Positions 47,578 through 58,069 are shown, numbered from the stretch's first letter. The stretch is 64,000 bases of DNA from an uncultured SAR116 cluster alpha proteobacterium (GCA_902518965.1 CABYIQ010000001.1:1-64000), one strand, 5' to 3'. Translations and numbers: made by a program. The notes: a model not told the origin generated them from the sequence alone.

Positions 47578-48354
47578 ATGAAACTTGGGCTAGAGGGACT
47601 AAAACTATTTATCACTGCAGGAGCAAGTGGAATTGGCCGCCAAATTGTTGAGGGCTTTCTATCTGAAGGCGCTGATGTGTCAACCTGTGACATTGACCAC
47701 ACTGCATTGGCTGAACTTAGGGCTGCACACCCGTCTGTCTCGACCCATCAATGTGATGTCTCCGACAGTTCAGCCATACAGGCCTTGATAAAGAGCGCAG
47801 CTGATGAGATGGGCGGGCTGGATTGCCTAGTGAACAATGCCGGAATCGCCGGGCCAACAGCCCGCATTGAGGATATTGATGATGAAGCATGGCATAATTG
47901 TGTCAACACCTGCCTAAGCAGCCAGTTTTACTGTATTAAGGCGGCTTTACCCTACCTGCGCAGCAGCAAAAATGCATCTATAGTCAATCTATCTTCTGCT
48001 GCTGGAAAATTTGGGTTTCCCCTGAGATCACCCTACGCCGCCGCGAAATGGGGAGTTGTTGGCCTGACCAAGACCCTTTCAATCGAACTGGGACAAGATA
48101 ATATTCGTGTAAATGCCATATTACCCGGGCTTGTGGACGGCGACAGAATCAGACGCGTCATTGAGGCAAAATCACAGCAGAGAGGGCTGTCATTTGCTGA
48201 TGTTGAGGCAGAAGCCCTGTCTTTTTCCTCAATAAAAGATTACGTCAGCCCACAGCATCTAGCTGACCAGATCCTGCTTCTAGCCAGCACAAGAGGGAGG
48301 ATGATTAGCGGACAGGCCCTGTCCATTGACGGGGATACAAAAATGCTAATGTGA
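47578..48354 (+). CDS. Short-chain dehydrogenase/reductase
   Basis: ITAGASGIGRQIVEGFL...LVNNAGIAGP...SPYAAAKWGVVGLTKTLSIELG. Confidence 0.92.
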   Translation: MKLGLEGLKLFITAGASGIGRQIVEGFLSEGADVSTCDIDHTALAELRAAHPSVSTHQCDVSDSSAIQALIKSAADEMGGLDCLVNNAGIAGPTARIEDIDDEAWHNCVNTCLSSQFYCIKAALPYLRSSKNASIVNLSSAAGKFGFPLRSPYAAAKWGVVGLTKTLSIELGQDNIRVNAILPGLVDGDRIRRVIEAKSQQRGLSFADVEAEALSFSSIKDYVSPQHLADQILLLASTRGRMISGQALSIDGDTKMLM

Positions 48355-48370
48355 AGCTTTTAATATGCTG

Positions 48371-48418
48371 TTTTACAAGCCTGTTATAGATCAATTTTAT
48401 AAGCCTGTTATAGATCAA
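48371..48418. repeat. Tandem 24-bp direct repeat (2 copies)
   Basis: ttttacaagcctgttatagatcaa / ttttataagcctgttatagatcaa, 23/24 identical. Confidence 0.9.
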
Positions 48419-48458
48419 TCCGTGCGCCGGCTTCTGACCAATTCGCGAAATCAAATAA

Positions 48459-48569
48459 TCAGGCCGAGCATGCCGAGCCATTTTGCTGAGGCATCAATGG
48501 AAGGCAGGCTAACAGCATAAGTCCTACACCCAAAAGGGCCCAATCTTGATGGCTATTCACATTATTCAT
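48459..48569 (-). CDS. Small (36 aa) hydrophobic protein, ATGA-overlap with PhyH gene
   Basis: Manual translation MNNVNSHQDWALLGVGLMLLACLPLMPQQNGSACSA*; start overlaps stop of 48566..49459. Confidence 0.35.
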   Translation of the reverse strand: MNNVNSHQDWALLGVGLMLLACLPLMPQQNGSACSA

Positions 48570-49459
48570 GTGATCAGATCAGAGGGGTTCATAGCCTTTT
48601 GTATTTCATAAATTGATTTATTCTTATCTGGTTGAGGCTGCGGTATGCGCAAATGGATATTTGAGAGACGCGGTTCAATAATTTTTTCACCGCAGAGTAT
48701 CTGTTGGTCAAAATGCTCCATATTCTTGAAAGCATCCATACTGCCAATAATTGGGAAAGCATCAGAGGCTGTCATCTCAAAAAACATAAGACGGCGAGAC
48801 CTATCAGACGTATTTTTTGCAGACCCATGCACAATACGGCCATGGTGAATAGACACCGAGCCGGCCGGACCCTTAAGCTCGACAGCGTCCTCCGACTTTA
48901 ATCCAGCATCTGAAACGCTCATACCACCTGCAAATACCCCATTAATGTGGTGGTTGTATATCGGCCCCTTATGCGTGCCTGGATAAACCATCAATGGTCC
49001 GTTTTTTGATTCCATATCATCGATAATAATACCTACCGCTAATACATCATCATTAGTATAGGGGTAGAAGGCCAAATCCTGATGCCACTCAATGGGTGCA
49101 CCATATTCAGCAGACTTCATGTTTAATTTTGTTGTGCGCAAACGGACATTTGGGCCAATCAGATCCCTAACAGGGGCTAGAATTGAATCTGAATATAAAA
49201 GCTCTTTGACAACATCACTTTGTGTATGCGGCAGCTTTATCCGCCGGATCCGTGGCACATCTGGCTTATGACTGTCTTCGAGATCAAACCTATCATCTGA
49301 TTCCGTCATGCCCACAGCTAGCAACTCCAGTCTAGCGATCTCGTCGCGAATATTCTGGATGACATCAAGTTCAAGGTGGTTTTCAAGAACAAGATAGCCT
49401 GTATCATTGTAAAGACTGATCTGTTCCGCAGTGAGACATTCGCGTCGCGTCTGTTTCAA
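48566..49459 (-). CDS. Phytanoyl-CoA dioxygenase (PhyH) family protein
   Basis: EWHQDLAFYPYTNDDVLAVGIIIDDMESKNGPLMVYPGTHKGPIYNH...IHHGRIVHGSAKNTSDRSRRLMFFEM. Confidence 0.9.
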   Translation of the reverse strand: MKQTRRECLTAEQISLYNDTGYLVLENHLELDVIQNIRDEIARLELLAVGMTESDDRFDLEDSHKPDVPRIRRIKLPHTQSDVVKELLYSDSILAPVRDLIGPNVRLRTTKLNMKSAEYGAPIEWHQDLAFYPYTNDDVLAVGIIIDDMESKNGPLMVYPGTHKGPIYNHHINGVFAGGMSVSDAGLKSEDAVELKGPAGSVSIHHGRIVHGSAKNTSDRSRRLMFFEMTASDAFPIIGSMDAFKNMEHFDQQILCGEKIIEPRLSNIHLRIPQPQPDKNKSIYEIQKAMNPSDLIT

Positions 49460-49516
49460 ATCTGCCTCCTACTCCTTTTATGAGTCTTTTCAGACAAACA
49501 AGCCCCCTTAAAAAAA

Positions 49517-51028
49517 CTACATCGTTGCACCAATTTGCCAAGGAACAAATTCGTAATCACCCAGTCCTTGTGCTTCAGATTTGGATTGCCGTCCAGAGGC
49601 AACATCCAGCAGAAGCTGATAAATTTCACATCCTTTTTCTTCAAGACTAAGATCTTCAGTCAACATGGCACCAGCGTTAATATCCATATCGTCTATTAAT
49701 CTTGAATACATTTCTGTGTTTGTGGCAATTTTCACGCAAGGAGACGGCTTTGAGCCAAAAGCAGAACCTCGCCCTGTAGTGAAGGTCACAAGATTACAGC
49801 CACTGGCAATTTGACCAGTGACAGACGCCGGATCATAACCTGGCGAGTCCATAAAGGTGAAACCTTTTGCAGTCACTGGTTCGGCATATTTATAGACACC
49901 ATTCAGCGGCGTTGTTCCCCCCTTTGCCGCTGCACCGAGCGATTTTTCAAGGATAGTTGTCAGCCCACCTCTTTTATTTCCAGGGCTAGGGTTATTATCC
50001 ATAGAGCCTTTGTTGCGGGCCGTGTAATCTTCCCACCATTTAATCAGCTGGATCAATTTCTCACCTGTTTTTTCATCACAGGCACGCCTTGTAAGTAAAT
50101 GTTCCGCACCATAAATTTCAGGAGTTTCCGCTAAAACAGCCGTACCACCCTGTGCCACTAGCAGATCGCACGCATATCCAAGAGCTGGGTTGGCTGTGAT
50201 CCCTGAAAGCGCATCAGAACCGCCACATTGCAAAGCCACCATAAGTTCAGATACTGGGCATGGCTCGCGTTGGCGTTTGTTTGCTTCAGGCAGCATAGCC
50301 CTGACCATTTCAATACCGGTTTCAACTGTTTTAGCAAAACCCTCAGTGTCCTGAATATTCATCGCCTTGAACAAAGGGCCCTGCTTCAAACCATATGCTT
50401 CCAACAGCCAGTCTATCTGGTTCATCTCACACCCCAGCCCAACCATTACAATACCAGCATGGTTCGGGTTGCGAGCGTAGCCCCATAACACCCTCTGCAG
50501 CGCGTCAAAACCCTCACCTTGACCAGCCATGCCGCATCCTGTGCCATGAACAAAGGCAACAACACCGTCAACATTTGGATAATTTGCCATCTCTTCCGAG
50601 CCAAAAGCAGAGGCAATCATCCGGGCGGCTGTTGCCGAACAATTCACAGATGTCAAAATGCCAATATAGTTTCGGGTGCCAACTCTTCCATTTTCCCGGC
50701 GATAGCCCATAAAGGTGTCTCTGGCCGGTTCAGACACAACATCCACAGGCTTCAGATCTGTGGCAAATTCGTAATCAGCCGAAGTATTTCGAAAGTCTAC
50801 ATTATGTGTATGCACGTGTTCACCTGGCCGGATATCTCTGCTGGCATATCCAATGATTTGCGCATATTTGCGCACAGCTTCACCCTGTCTAATTTCAGCT
50901 GTTGCTATTTTATGTGAGCACGGCACAAGAGCCGATGTTTTCACCTGCTCAACCTCTACACCCGAATCAAGCTCAGCTGTAACAGTCACCACATTATCTA
51001 TTTCACTAAGACGGATAAAGTTTTTCAT
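49517..51028 (-). CDS. UxaA-family altronate/galactarate-type dehydratase
   Basis: GYRRENGRVGTRNYIGILTSVNCSATAARMIA...GCGMAGQGEGFDALQRVLWGYARNPNHAGIVMVGLGCEMNQI...LQCGGSDALSGITANPALGYA. Confidence 0.92.
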   Translation of the reverse strand: MKNFIRLSEIDNVVTVTAELDSGVEVEQVKTSALVPCSHKIATAEIRQGEAVRKYAQIIGYASRDIRPGEHVHTHNVDFRNTSADYEFATDLKPVDVVSEPARDTFMGYRRENGRVGTRNYIGILTSVNCSATAARMIASAFGSEEMANYPNVDGVVAFVHGTGCGMAGQGEGFDALQRVLWGYARNPNHAGIVMVGLGCEMNQIDWLLEAYGLKQGPLFKAMNIQDTEGFAKTVETGIEMVRAMLPEANKRQREPCPVSELMVALQCGGSDALSGITANPALGYACDLLVAQGGTAVLAETPEIYGAEHLLTRRACDEKTGEKLIQLIKWWEDYTARNKGSMDNNPSPGNKRGGLTTILEKSLGAAAKGGTTPLNGVYKYAEPVTAKGFTFMDSPGYDPASVTGQIASGCNLVTFTTGRGSAFGSKPSPCVKIATNTEMYSRLIDDMDINAGAMLTEDLSLEEKGCEIYQLLLDVASGRQSKSEAQGLGDYEFVPWQIGATM

Positions 51029-51180
51029 TTAACAAACTTCCTTAATAGTAATGTGACCAAGTTTGTCGCATTTAATTTGCATACTATCACATTATGATTG
51101 AAGCTACCCATTCAACGCTTCAATAAAACTATTTTTGAGGCATGAGAAATCTTCACCGTTTCCTTTTTAAATGAAGGAAA

Positions 51181-52176
51181 TTAATTAAATCTCTCAAGAA
51201 ACTTTGGTAAATCATCTTCAAGATAAATGCGAATAATTTGCTCAAAATTTGTTTCACTTTTAAATCCAAAACTGTGCGCGCGATCCGTCTGAAAATCACG
51301 AGGCCAACCCGCAACAATCTTGACAATCCGTTCATCAAGTTCAGGCTTAATCAGCTTCACCACATCATTTCCAGCGACTGACCGTAGTGCCTCAATCTGC
51401 TCAGCAACGGTACAAGACACACCAGGCATGTTCAGTGCCCGCCGGCTGCCCAGAGCGTCCAAATCAAGCGTTGCGGCATGCGTCAAAAACTGCGCTGCAG
51501 AACGGGGCGAGGCATGCCAATGACGCACATCATCGCTGACTGGCAAAATTGCTTCAACACCATTAAGCGGTTCACGGATAATTCCAGAAAAAAAGGACGA
51601 GGCTGCCAGATTTGGCTTGCCGGGACGCACACAGATAGTGGGTAGGCGAATGGAAAGTGCATCAATAAAGCCCTTTCGGCTGTAATCAGAAAGCAACAAC
51701 TCAACAATTGCCTTTTGCGCGCCATATGATGTCTGCGGTGTGCAGAAAAACTCATCTGTTATCCTTGCAGGAAAGGGCGCCCCAAAAACCGCAATAGATG
51801 ATGTGAATATTAGTTTTGGCCTGTAGCTGCCCCCGGATTGGTCGTGGTGAACACGCAAAGCTTCTAGAAGTGACCAAGCGCCAGACATATTAATCTGCCA
51901 GCCTTTTTCAAATTCCAGCTCAGCCTCTCCTGACACAATCGAAGCGAGATGAAAAATCAGGTCAGGCTTTAAGTCTGCAAGTTTCTTAGCTTCAGCTGGG
52001 TCAGCAACATTGCCAACTAGAACAGAACAGCCATCTGCACCAGAAGGCACATGAGCAGAAACAATATCGTGAAGGTAAAGTTCAGATGAGCTATCTATTC
52101 CTGATTCCCCGGAAAGAATACGGTTCAGTAATTTCTGACCTACCATTCCTGCAGCACCCATAATCAATACACGCAT
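51181..52176 (-). CDS. NAD-dependent epimerase/dehydratase (DenD, D-erythronate dehydrogenase-like)
   Basis: MRVLIMGAAGMVGQKLLNRIL...SSIAVFGAPFPARITDEFFCTPQTSYGAQKAIVELLLSDYSRKGFIDALSIRLPTICVRPGKPNLAASSFFSGIIREPLNG. Confidence 0.88.
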   Translation of the reverse strand: MRVLIMGAAGMVGQKLLNRILSGESGIDSSSELYLHDIVSAHVPSGADGCSVLVGNVADPAEAKKLADLKPDLIFHLASIVSGEAELEFEKGWQINMSGAWSLLEALRVHHDQSGGSYRPKLIFTSSIAVFGAPFPARITDEFFCTPQTSYGAQKAIVELLLSDYSRKGFIDALSIRLPTICVRPGKPNLAASSFFSGIIREPLNGVEAILPVSDDVRHWHASPRSAAQFLTHAATLDLDALGSRRALNMPGVSCTVAEQIEALRSVAGNDVVKLIKPELDERIVKIVAGWPRDFQTDRAHSFGFKSETNFEQIIRIYLEDDLPKFLERFN

Positions 52177-52359
52177 TTATCTTTCCTTTTAATCATCAAA
52201 TAATCACTGACAGAGCGAATTACTATTTTCAATTCATGTCATTGTGTCATTATGTTTTTGCCAGTAGGCCCTACAATAGAAATTTATTCCGTAATAGGTA
52301 GCATGAGTCAACTTGACTGATGAGAAAGCAACTTAAAGGCGCAAACAGGGCATAAAGTT

Positions 52360-52554
52360 ATGGACGCATCACGAACAGGAAAGAGGCTGGCAGGAAAGAC
52401 CACCCTTGTAATCACAGCAGTTCAGGGCATCGGCACGGCATCTGTGCTGGCGATGGTAAAGAAAATCATCGTGCTTCTGCTATGTCTGGCCTTTGGCAAA
52501 AGTGCCTTCACAACAAGGCAGGCGCGCATAATTGACGGCGGTTGTTCAGACTGA
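52360..52554 (+). pseudogene. Internally deleted short-chain dehydrogenase remnant
   Basis: MDASRTGKRLAGKTTLVITAVQGIG (SDR N-terminus) runs directly into ...SAFTTRQARIIDGGCSD (SDR C-terminus); about 64 aa instead of about 250. Confidence 0.78.
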
Positions 52555-52617
52555 TAAGCCAAACAAAGAGAAGAGTTTAAACTATATTCAGACATACAAA
52601 AGCGAGTGGATAAGGCG

Positions 52618-54423
52618 ATGACAGACCGCAAAATCAAAACTGAAAATCTGCGTTCGCGCCTCTGGTTTAACAACCCAGATGATGCGGAAATGACAGCACT
52701 ATATACAGAGCGTTATCTAAATTACGGACTAACAAGGGATGAGCTGCGCGCAGGCAAACCCATTGTTGGCATTGCACAGACCGGGTCTGATTTATCACCC
52801 TGTAACCGTCACCATTTAGAACTGGCCAAGCGTGTGCGTGACGGGATCATTTCTGCTGGTGGCGTGCCGATGGAAATTCCGGTTCATCCTATCCAGGAAA
52901 CTGGCAAGCGTCCCACAGCGATGCTCGACAGGAATCTGGCCTATCTCAGCCTGGTTGAGAGCCTCTATGGCTATCCGATTGATGGTGTCGTGCTAATGAT
53001 AGGGTGTGACAAAACCACTCCGGCGCTTTTGATGGCAGCTGCCACTGTGGATATACCAGCGATTGCCCTGTCTGTCGGGCCAATGCTAAATGGCTGGCAT
53101 GAAGGTGAGCGAACAGGGTCTGGTACAATTGTCTGGAAGGCTCGTCAGTTAATGGCAGCTGGAGAAATTGATGATGACGGATTTCTTGACCTTGTAACCT
53201 CCTCCACACCCTCAACTGGCTATTGTAATACAATGGGTACAGCCACCACGATGAACTCGCTTGCTGAGGCTTTGGGTATGCAGCTGCCGGGATCAGCAGC
53301 GATACCTGCCCCTTATCGTGAACGGGGACAGATCTCTTATGAGACCGGAGCCCGCATTGTCAATATGGTTTGGGATGATCTGAAGCCATCTGACATCATG
53401 ACACGTCATGCTTTTGAAAATGCAATTGTGATCAATTCGGCTATTGGCGGATCAACAAACGCCCCAATTCATCTCAACGCCATTGCCCGCCATCTTGGTG
53501 TAGCGCTGGACAATGATGACTGGCAGGCAGTTGGCCATCATGTGCCGTTGTTAGTTAACCTTCAGCCTGCAGGTGATTATCTGGGTGAAGATTACCATCG
53601 CGCAGGTGGGGTGCCCGCGGTTGTTGCTGAACTGATGCGCCATAATCTGCTGCCGCATCCGCAAGCCATCACAGCAAACGGACAGTCTATTGGCGTGAAT
53701 TGCGAAGCTGCAAAAATCAAAAATTCAGACGTAATTTTCACTGTTGATAAGCCCATGAAGCAATCAGCGGGCTTTGTGAATCTTAAAGGCAATCTGTTTG
53801 ATAGTGCTATTATGAAAACAAGTGTAATCAGCCCGTCCTTTTCAGAACGTTACCTATCAAATCCTGATGATCCGAATGCATTTGAAGGCACAGCCTTTGT
53901 GTTTGACGGGCCAGAAGACTTCCATAAACGGATTGATGATGAAAGTCTGAATATGGATGCACAGTCCATTCTTGTGATGCGTGGGGCAGGGCCGATTGGC
54001 TATCCTGGCGGTGCAGAGGTGGTGAATATGCGCCCGCCTGCTTATCTGATTAAGCAAGGCGTATCAGAACTGCCCTGCATTGGTGACGGCAGACAGTCAG
54101 GGACATCAGGTTCACCGTCAATTCTAAATGCATCGCCAGAAGCAGCCGCCGGGGGAGGTCTCGCGCTGTTGCAGACAGGGGACCGCATCCGCGTGGATAT
54201 GAATAACTGCAGTGCAGATATACTGGTCAGCGATGATGAACTTCAGACCCGTGCAGAAAAGCTGGCCGCAGATGGCGGCTTTCCTTCACCGGAAAGCCAG
54301 AGCCCATGGCAGCAATATTTCCGCGAAATGGTCAAGCCTTTTTCAGAAGGTATGGTTCTGCGTGATGCTCCAAATTATAAATTTATCGCACGCACTAAAG
54401 GTGTGCCACGTGATAATCATTGA
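52618..54423 (+). CDS. IlvD/Edd-family sugar-acid dehydratase (L-arabonate/L-fuconate-type)
   Basis: [56 protein letters not shown]...[23 protein letters not shown]...[34 protein letters not shown]. Confidence 0.93.
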   Translation: MTDRKIKTENLRSRLWFNNPDDAEMTALYTERYLNYGLTRDELRAGKPIVGIAQTGSDLSPCNRHHLELAKRVRDGIISAGGVPMEIPVHPIQETGKRPTAMLDRNLAYLSLVESLYGYPIDGVVLMIGCDKTTPALLMAAATVDIPAIALSVGPMLNGWHEGERTGSGTIVWKARQLMAAGEIDDDGFLDLVTSSTPSTGYCNTMGTATTMNSLAEALGMQLPGSAAIPAPYRERGQISYETGARIVNMVWDDLKPSDIMTRHAFENAIVINSAIGGSTNAPIHLNAIARHLGVALDNDDWQAVGHHVPLLVNLQPAGDYLGEDYHRAGGVPAVVAELMRHNLLPHPQAITANGQSIGVNCEAAKIKNSDVIFTVDKPMKQSAGFVNLKGNLFDSAIMKTSVISPSFSERYLSNPDDPNAFEGTAFVFDGPEDFHKRIDDESLNMDAQSILVMRGAGPIGYPGGAEVVNMRPPAYLIKQGVSELPCIGDGRQSGTSGSPSILNASPEAAAGGGLALLQTGDRIRVDMNNCSADILVSDDELQTRAEKLAADGGFPSPESQSPWQQYFREMVKPFSEGMVLRDAPNYKFIARTKGVPRDNH

Positions 54424-54477
54424 GTTATTCAGAACTAAGTTTCGAACGGAAAGATAAATTCGAAGGAGAACAATTGA

Positions 54478-55326
54478 ATGAAACTGGTAAGATATGGAAA
54501 TGAAGGGCAGGAAAAGCCCGGTCTTATAGATTCAGACGGTCAGTTACGAGATCTTTCCGGCCATGTGGCTGATATCAATGGTCCGGCGCTGTCAAAGGAC
54601 AGTCTGAAAATGCTTTACGGAATTGACCCGACCAGCTTGCCTGCTGTCAGCGGCACTCCCCGACTTGGAGCCTGTGTCGGTGACATTGGAAAATTCATGT
54701 GCATCGGCCTGAATTATTCTGATCACGCTGCCGAGACAGGTGCAGACATTCCTGAACATCCCATTTTGTTTATGAAGGCCACATCTGCTGTGGTGGGGGC
54801 AAACGATATTGTTATGCTGCCCCGCGGTTCCACCCATACAGATTGGGAAGTTGAACTTGGCGTTGTGATTGGTACTCCTTGTAAATACGTTTCTATCGAA
54901 GAGGCCCTCGATTATGTGGCTGGGTATTTTGTTTCAAACGATGTTTCCGAACGTCATTTCCAGACTAAGCTGACCGGCCAATGGACCAAAGGTAAATCCT
55001 GTGACACTTTCGGGCCAATCGGTCCGTGGCTAGTCACCTCAGATGAAATTTCAGATCCGCAGAATCTGGATATGGGTCTGGATCTAAATGGCCAGCGTAT
55101 GCAGACCGGGAACACGTCAACCATGATCTTCACAGTTGCTGAATGTATCTCTCATCTCTCGCAGATGATGACCTTACAACCAGGGGATGTGATATCAACA
55201 GGCACGCCGCCAGGTGTGGGCATGGGCATAAAGCCTAACCCAATTTACCTAAAAGAAGGTGATGTTATGGATGTGTGGATTGAGGGTCTTGGCCAGCAGA
55301 GACAGACTGTTGGACAGGACAAATAA
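54478..55326 (+). CDS. Fumarylacetoacetate hydrolase-family protein (2,4-diketo-3-deoxy-L-fuconate hydrolase-like)
   Basis: CIGLNYSDHAAETGADIPEHPILFMKATSAVVG...DWEVELGVVIG...TWTKGKSCDTFGPIGPWLVT-like...ISTGTPPGVGMG. Confidence 0.9.
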   Translation: MKLVRYGNEGQEKPGLIDSDGQLRDLSGHVADINGPALSKDSLKMLYGIDPTSLPAVSGTPRLGACVGDIGKFMCIGLNYSDHAAETGADIPEHPILFMKATSAVVGANDIVMLPRGSTHTDWEVELGVVIGTPCKYVSIEEALDYVAGYFVSNDVSERHFQTKLTGQWTKGKSCDTFGPIGPWLVTSDEISDPQNLDMGLDLNGQRMQTGNTSTMIFTVAECISHLSQMMTLQPGDVISTGTPPGVGMGIKPNPIYLKEGDVMDVWIEGLGQQRQTVGQDK

Positions 55327-55381
55327 ACCTTCACAGACCTAGCGGATAAAATTTAACTTTTAGACCAAACGGAACAAACCT

Positions 55382-56266
55382 ATGTCTTCAACTGCAAAAA
55401 TTGCCTTTCTAGGTACAGGCCTTATGGGAAGCCATATGGCCCGCAATATATTAAAAGCCGGATTTTCGTTAACAGCCTGGAACCGCACCCTAGCCAAAGC
55501 ACAAGCCCTGATAGCTGATGGCGCAGATGTGCCGGCAACAGCAGCAGAAGCCATCGCGGAGGCTGATATTGTGATAACAATGTTGAGTGACGGGCCAACT
55601 GTACATGATCTTCTGTTTGATCAGGAACTTGCCGCAGCCATGAAAGCAGGGACACTCCTGATTGATATGAGTTCGATCAAGCCAAGTGAGGCCCGCACAC
55701 ATGCCGCGCTGATGCGCGAGCGGGGCCTGCATCATCTGGATGCACCAGTATCCGGCGGAACAAAAGGTGCTGAAGCAGGCAGTCTAGCTATTATGGCTGG
55801 CGGAGATGAAGCAGTCTTTACTAGAGCTGTGTCTGTTCTCAGTGCCATGGGGAGGCCTGTTCGAGTTGGTCCTGACGGGTCAGGCCAACTATCTAAACTG
55901 GCAAATCAAACCATTGTGGCTGTCACCATTGGGGTGGTTGCTGAAGCGATGTTGTTGGCTGAAAAAGGTGGTGCTGACCCTGCTGCTATTCGTGATGCGT
56001 TAAAAGGCGGTTTTGCTGATTCAGTTATCCTGCAACAGCATGGCGAGCGGATGACTACAAGTAATTTTGAGCCAGGAGGCCTGTCACGCATGCAGCTTAA
56101 AGATATCAATAACGCGCTGGAGGAAGCAGGTCAGCATGAGCTTATCCTGCCACTGACCGAGCAGGTGAAAACGCGTTACACTACCCTCATCGAAGAGATG
56201 AACGGAGCAGATACAGATCATTCAGCTCTGTATCTTGAATTGCTACGGCAGAATGGTCTTTTATAG
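55382..56266 (+). CDS. 3-hydroxyisobutyrate dehydrogenase/tartronate semialdehyde reductase family
   Basis: IAFLGTGLMGSHMARNILKAGFSLTAWNRT...DAPVSGGTKGAEAGSLAIMAGGDEAVF...GPDGSGQLSKLANQTIVA. Confidence 0.92.
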   Translation: MSSTAKIAFLGTGLMGSHMARNILKAGFSLTAWNRTLAKAQALIADGADVPATAAEAIAEADIVITMLSDGPTVHDLLFDQELAAAMKAGTLLIDMSSIKPSEARTHAALMRERGLHHLDAPVSGGTKGAEAGSLAIMAGGDEAVFTRAVSVLSAMGRPVRVGPDGSGQLSKLANQTIVAVTIGVVAEAMLLAEKGGADPAAIRDALKGGFADSVILQQHGERMTTSNFEPGGLSRMQLKDINNALEEAGQHELILPLTEQVKTRYTTLIEEMNGADTDHSALYLELLRQNGLL

Positions 56267-56294
56267 GCGCTAGACAAAGTTTTAGGAAGTTGCC

Positions 56295-57257
56295 ATGAAA
56301 CCAGTTCTGTTAATCATTGGGGAGATCACACCGCGTATGGCAGAACGCTTTTCCGCTGCCTTTACCTGCCATTACCTTGATAAAATTGCAAATACAGAAC
56401 GTTTCCTAGCAGCAAACGGGCCATCTATTCAGGCAATAGCCACATCGGGGCATGACGGTGTACCAGATGACCTACTTGACAGCCTATCTAATCTAAAGAT
56501 TATTTCCAATTACGGGGTTGGGTATGATGCTATCAATGTAGATAAGGCAGTAAGCAAAAATATTCTTGTCACCCATACACCTGATGTACTGAATGAGGAG
56601 GTTGCCACAACTGCGCTGATGCTGCTGATGGCAGTAAGCCGCGAGCTGATTGTGAATGACAGCTATATCCGAAAAGGTAACTGGTCAAAAAAAGGAAACA
56701 CACCGCTGAGTAGAGCTGTAGATGGCATGTCTGTTGGAATATTGGGCTATGGACGTATAGGGCAAGCGATTGCCCGTAAACTGGAGGCTTTTAACTGTCA
56801 GATTTCTTATCATGCCCGGTCAGAACGAAAAGACAGCCCACATCGCTACTATGATAATCTGATCCGTTTGGCAGATGATGTAACCGCCCTTATTGTGATT
56901 ACACCAGGTGGTCAGTATACACATCACTTGGTAAACGCCGATGTAATATCAGCACTAGGCTCTGAAGGTATCCTTGTGAATGTGGCCCGCGGGTCAGTTG
57001 TGGATGAAGATGCGCTGATTGCCGCGCTTCAAGATGGAAGTCTGGGAGCTGCAGGGCTAGATGTTTTTGCTGCAGAACCATATGTGCCTGAAGTTTTGTT
57101 CACGATGGATAATGTTGTCCTGACCCCGCATATCGGTTCAGCTACGGTTGAAACCCGCCGCGCAATGGGGGACCTGACTGTTGATAATCTGGTCCAGTAT
57201 TTTTCTGATGGCCAAGTAATCACACCAATCCCAGAATGCCTTTCTTTGATTGGCTGA
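56295..57257 (+). CDS. D-isomer-specific 2-hydroxyacid dehydrogenase
   Basis: KIISNYGVGYDAINVDKA...GILGYGRIGQAIARKLEAF...LVNVARGSVVDEDALIAAL...NVVLTPHIGSATVETRRAM. Confidence 0.93.
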   Translation: MKPVLLIIGEITPRMAERFSAAFTCHYLDKIANTERFLAANGPSIQAIATSGHDGVPDDLLDSLSNLKIISNYGVGYDAINVDKAVSKNILVTHTPDVLNEEVATTALMLLMAVSRELIVNDSYIRKGNWSKKGNTPLSRAVDGMSVGILGYGRIGQAIARKLEAFNCQISYHARSERKDSPHRYYDNLIRLADDVTALIVITPGGQYTHHLVNADVISALGSEGILVNVARGSVVDEDALIAALQDGSLGAAGLDVFAAEPYVPEVLFTMDNVVLTPHIGSATVETRRAMGDLTVDNLVQYFSDGQVITPIPECLSLIG

Positions 57258-57289
57258 ACAGACCAGCTTTTTGCTCAGGCCCCCTTTGA

Positions 57290-58069
57290 TTAAACCGTCA
57301 CAGTCATACCGCCATCAACGTAGAGAACCTGCCCATGCATGAAGTCAGAGGCAGGAGAGGAAAGATAAATAGCGGCGCCAACCAGATCGTCAACCTGACC
57401 CCAGCGACCAGCTGGAGTTTGAGCAATTAGCCAGTCACTGAAGGCCTTATCCTCAAACAGAGGCTGGGTGAGTTCTGTTGAAATATAGCCAGGGCCAATT
57501 GCATTACAATTGATTCCATACCCTGCCCATTCAGCTGTCATTGCTCTGGTTAAGCCGCCCACAGCAGCCTTTGCAGTCACATAAGCCCCAACGTGATGGC
57601 GGGCCATTTTCGTCATGATAGAGGCAATATTTATTATTTTGCCATGCCCGCGCTGCTTCATATGCCGTGTCACTGCCTGCCCAAGGTAAAACAGAGCCGT
57701 GGCATTGGTGTTCATTACATCCTGAAATTTGTCAGAAGCAAAGTCTTCTAAAGACTGTCTGTGCTGAATACCGGCATTATTGATAAGAATGTCAATCGAC
57801 CCGTCTGCAGATTCATAATTGTTTATGGCCTTTTGTACTGCTGGCTGGTCACGCACATCAAAACAGAGGGTCTGTGCAGACACATCCTGCAGGCGCAACC
57901 TGTCAGTCGCCTCTGCCAACTTTTCCGGGTTTCTGCCATTCAGAATGATTTTTGCCCCAGCCTGTGCCAGGCCCGCTGCGAGACCAAACCCTATACCACG
58001 TGTTGCTCCTGTAATCAGGGCTGATCGTCCCGTCAAATCAAAATACTGCATTGCGGCTTTTGTCATCAT
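57290..58069 (-). CDS. SDR, gluconate 5-dehydrogenase/KduD-like
   Basis: ALITGATRGIGFGLAAGLAQAGA...ILINNAGIQHRQSLEDF...GAYVTAKAAVGGLTRAMTAEWAGYGINCNAIGPGYISTELT. Confidence 0.9.
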   Translation of the reverse strand: MMTKAAMQYFDLTGRSALITGATRGIGFGLAAGLAQAGAKIILNGRNPEKLAEATDRLRLQDVSAQTLCFDVRDQPAVQKAINNYESADGSIDILINNAGIQHRQSLEDFASDKFQDVMNTNATALFYLGQAVTRHMKQRGHGKIINIASIMTKMARHHVGAYVTAKAAVGGLTRAMTAEWAGYGINCNAIGPGYISTELTQPLFEDKAFSDWLIAQTPAGRWGQVDDLVGAAIYLSSPASDFMHGQVLYVDGGMTVTV

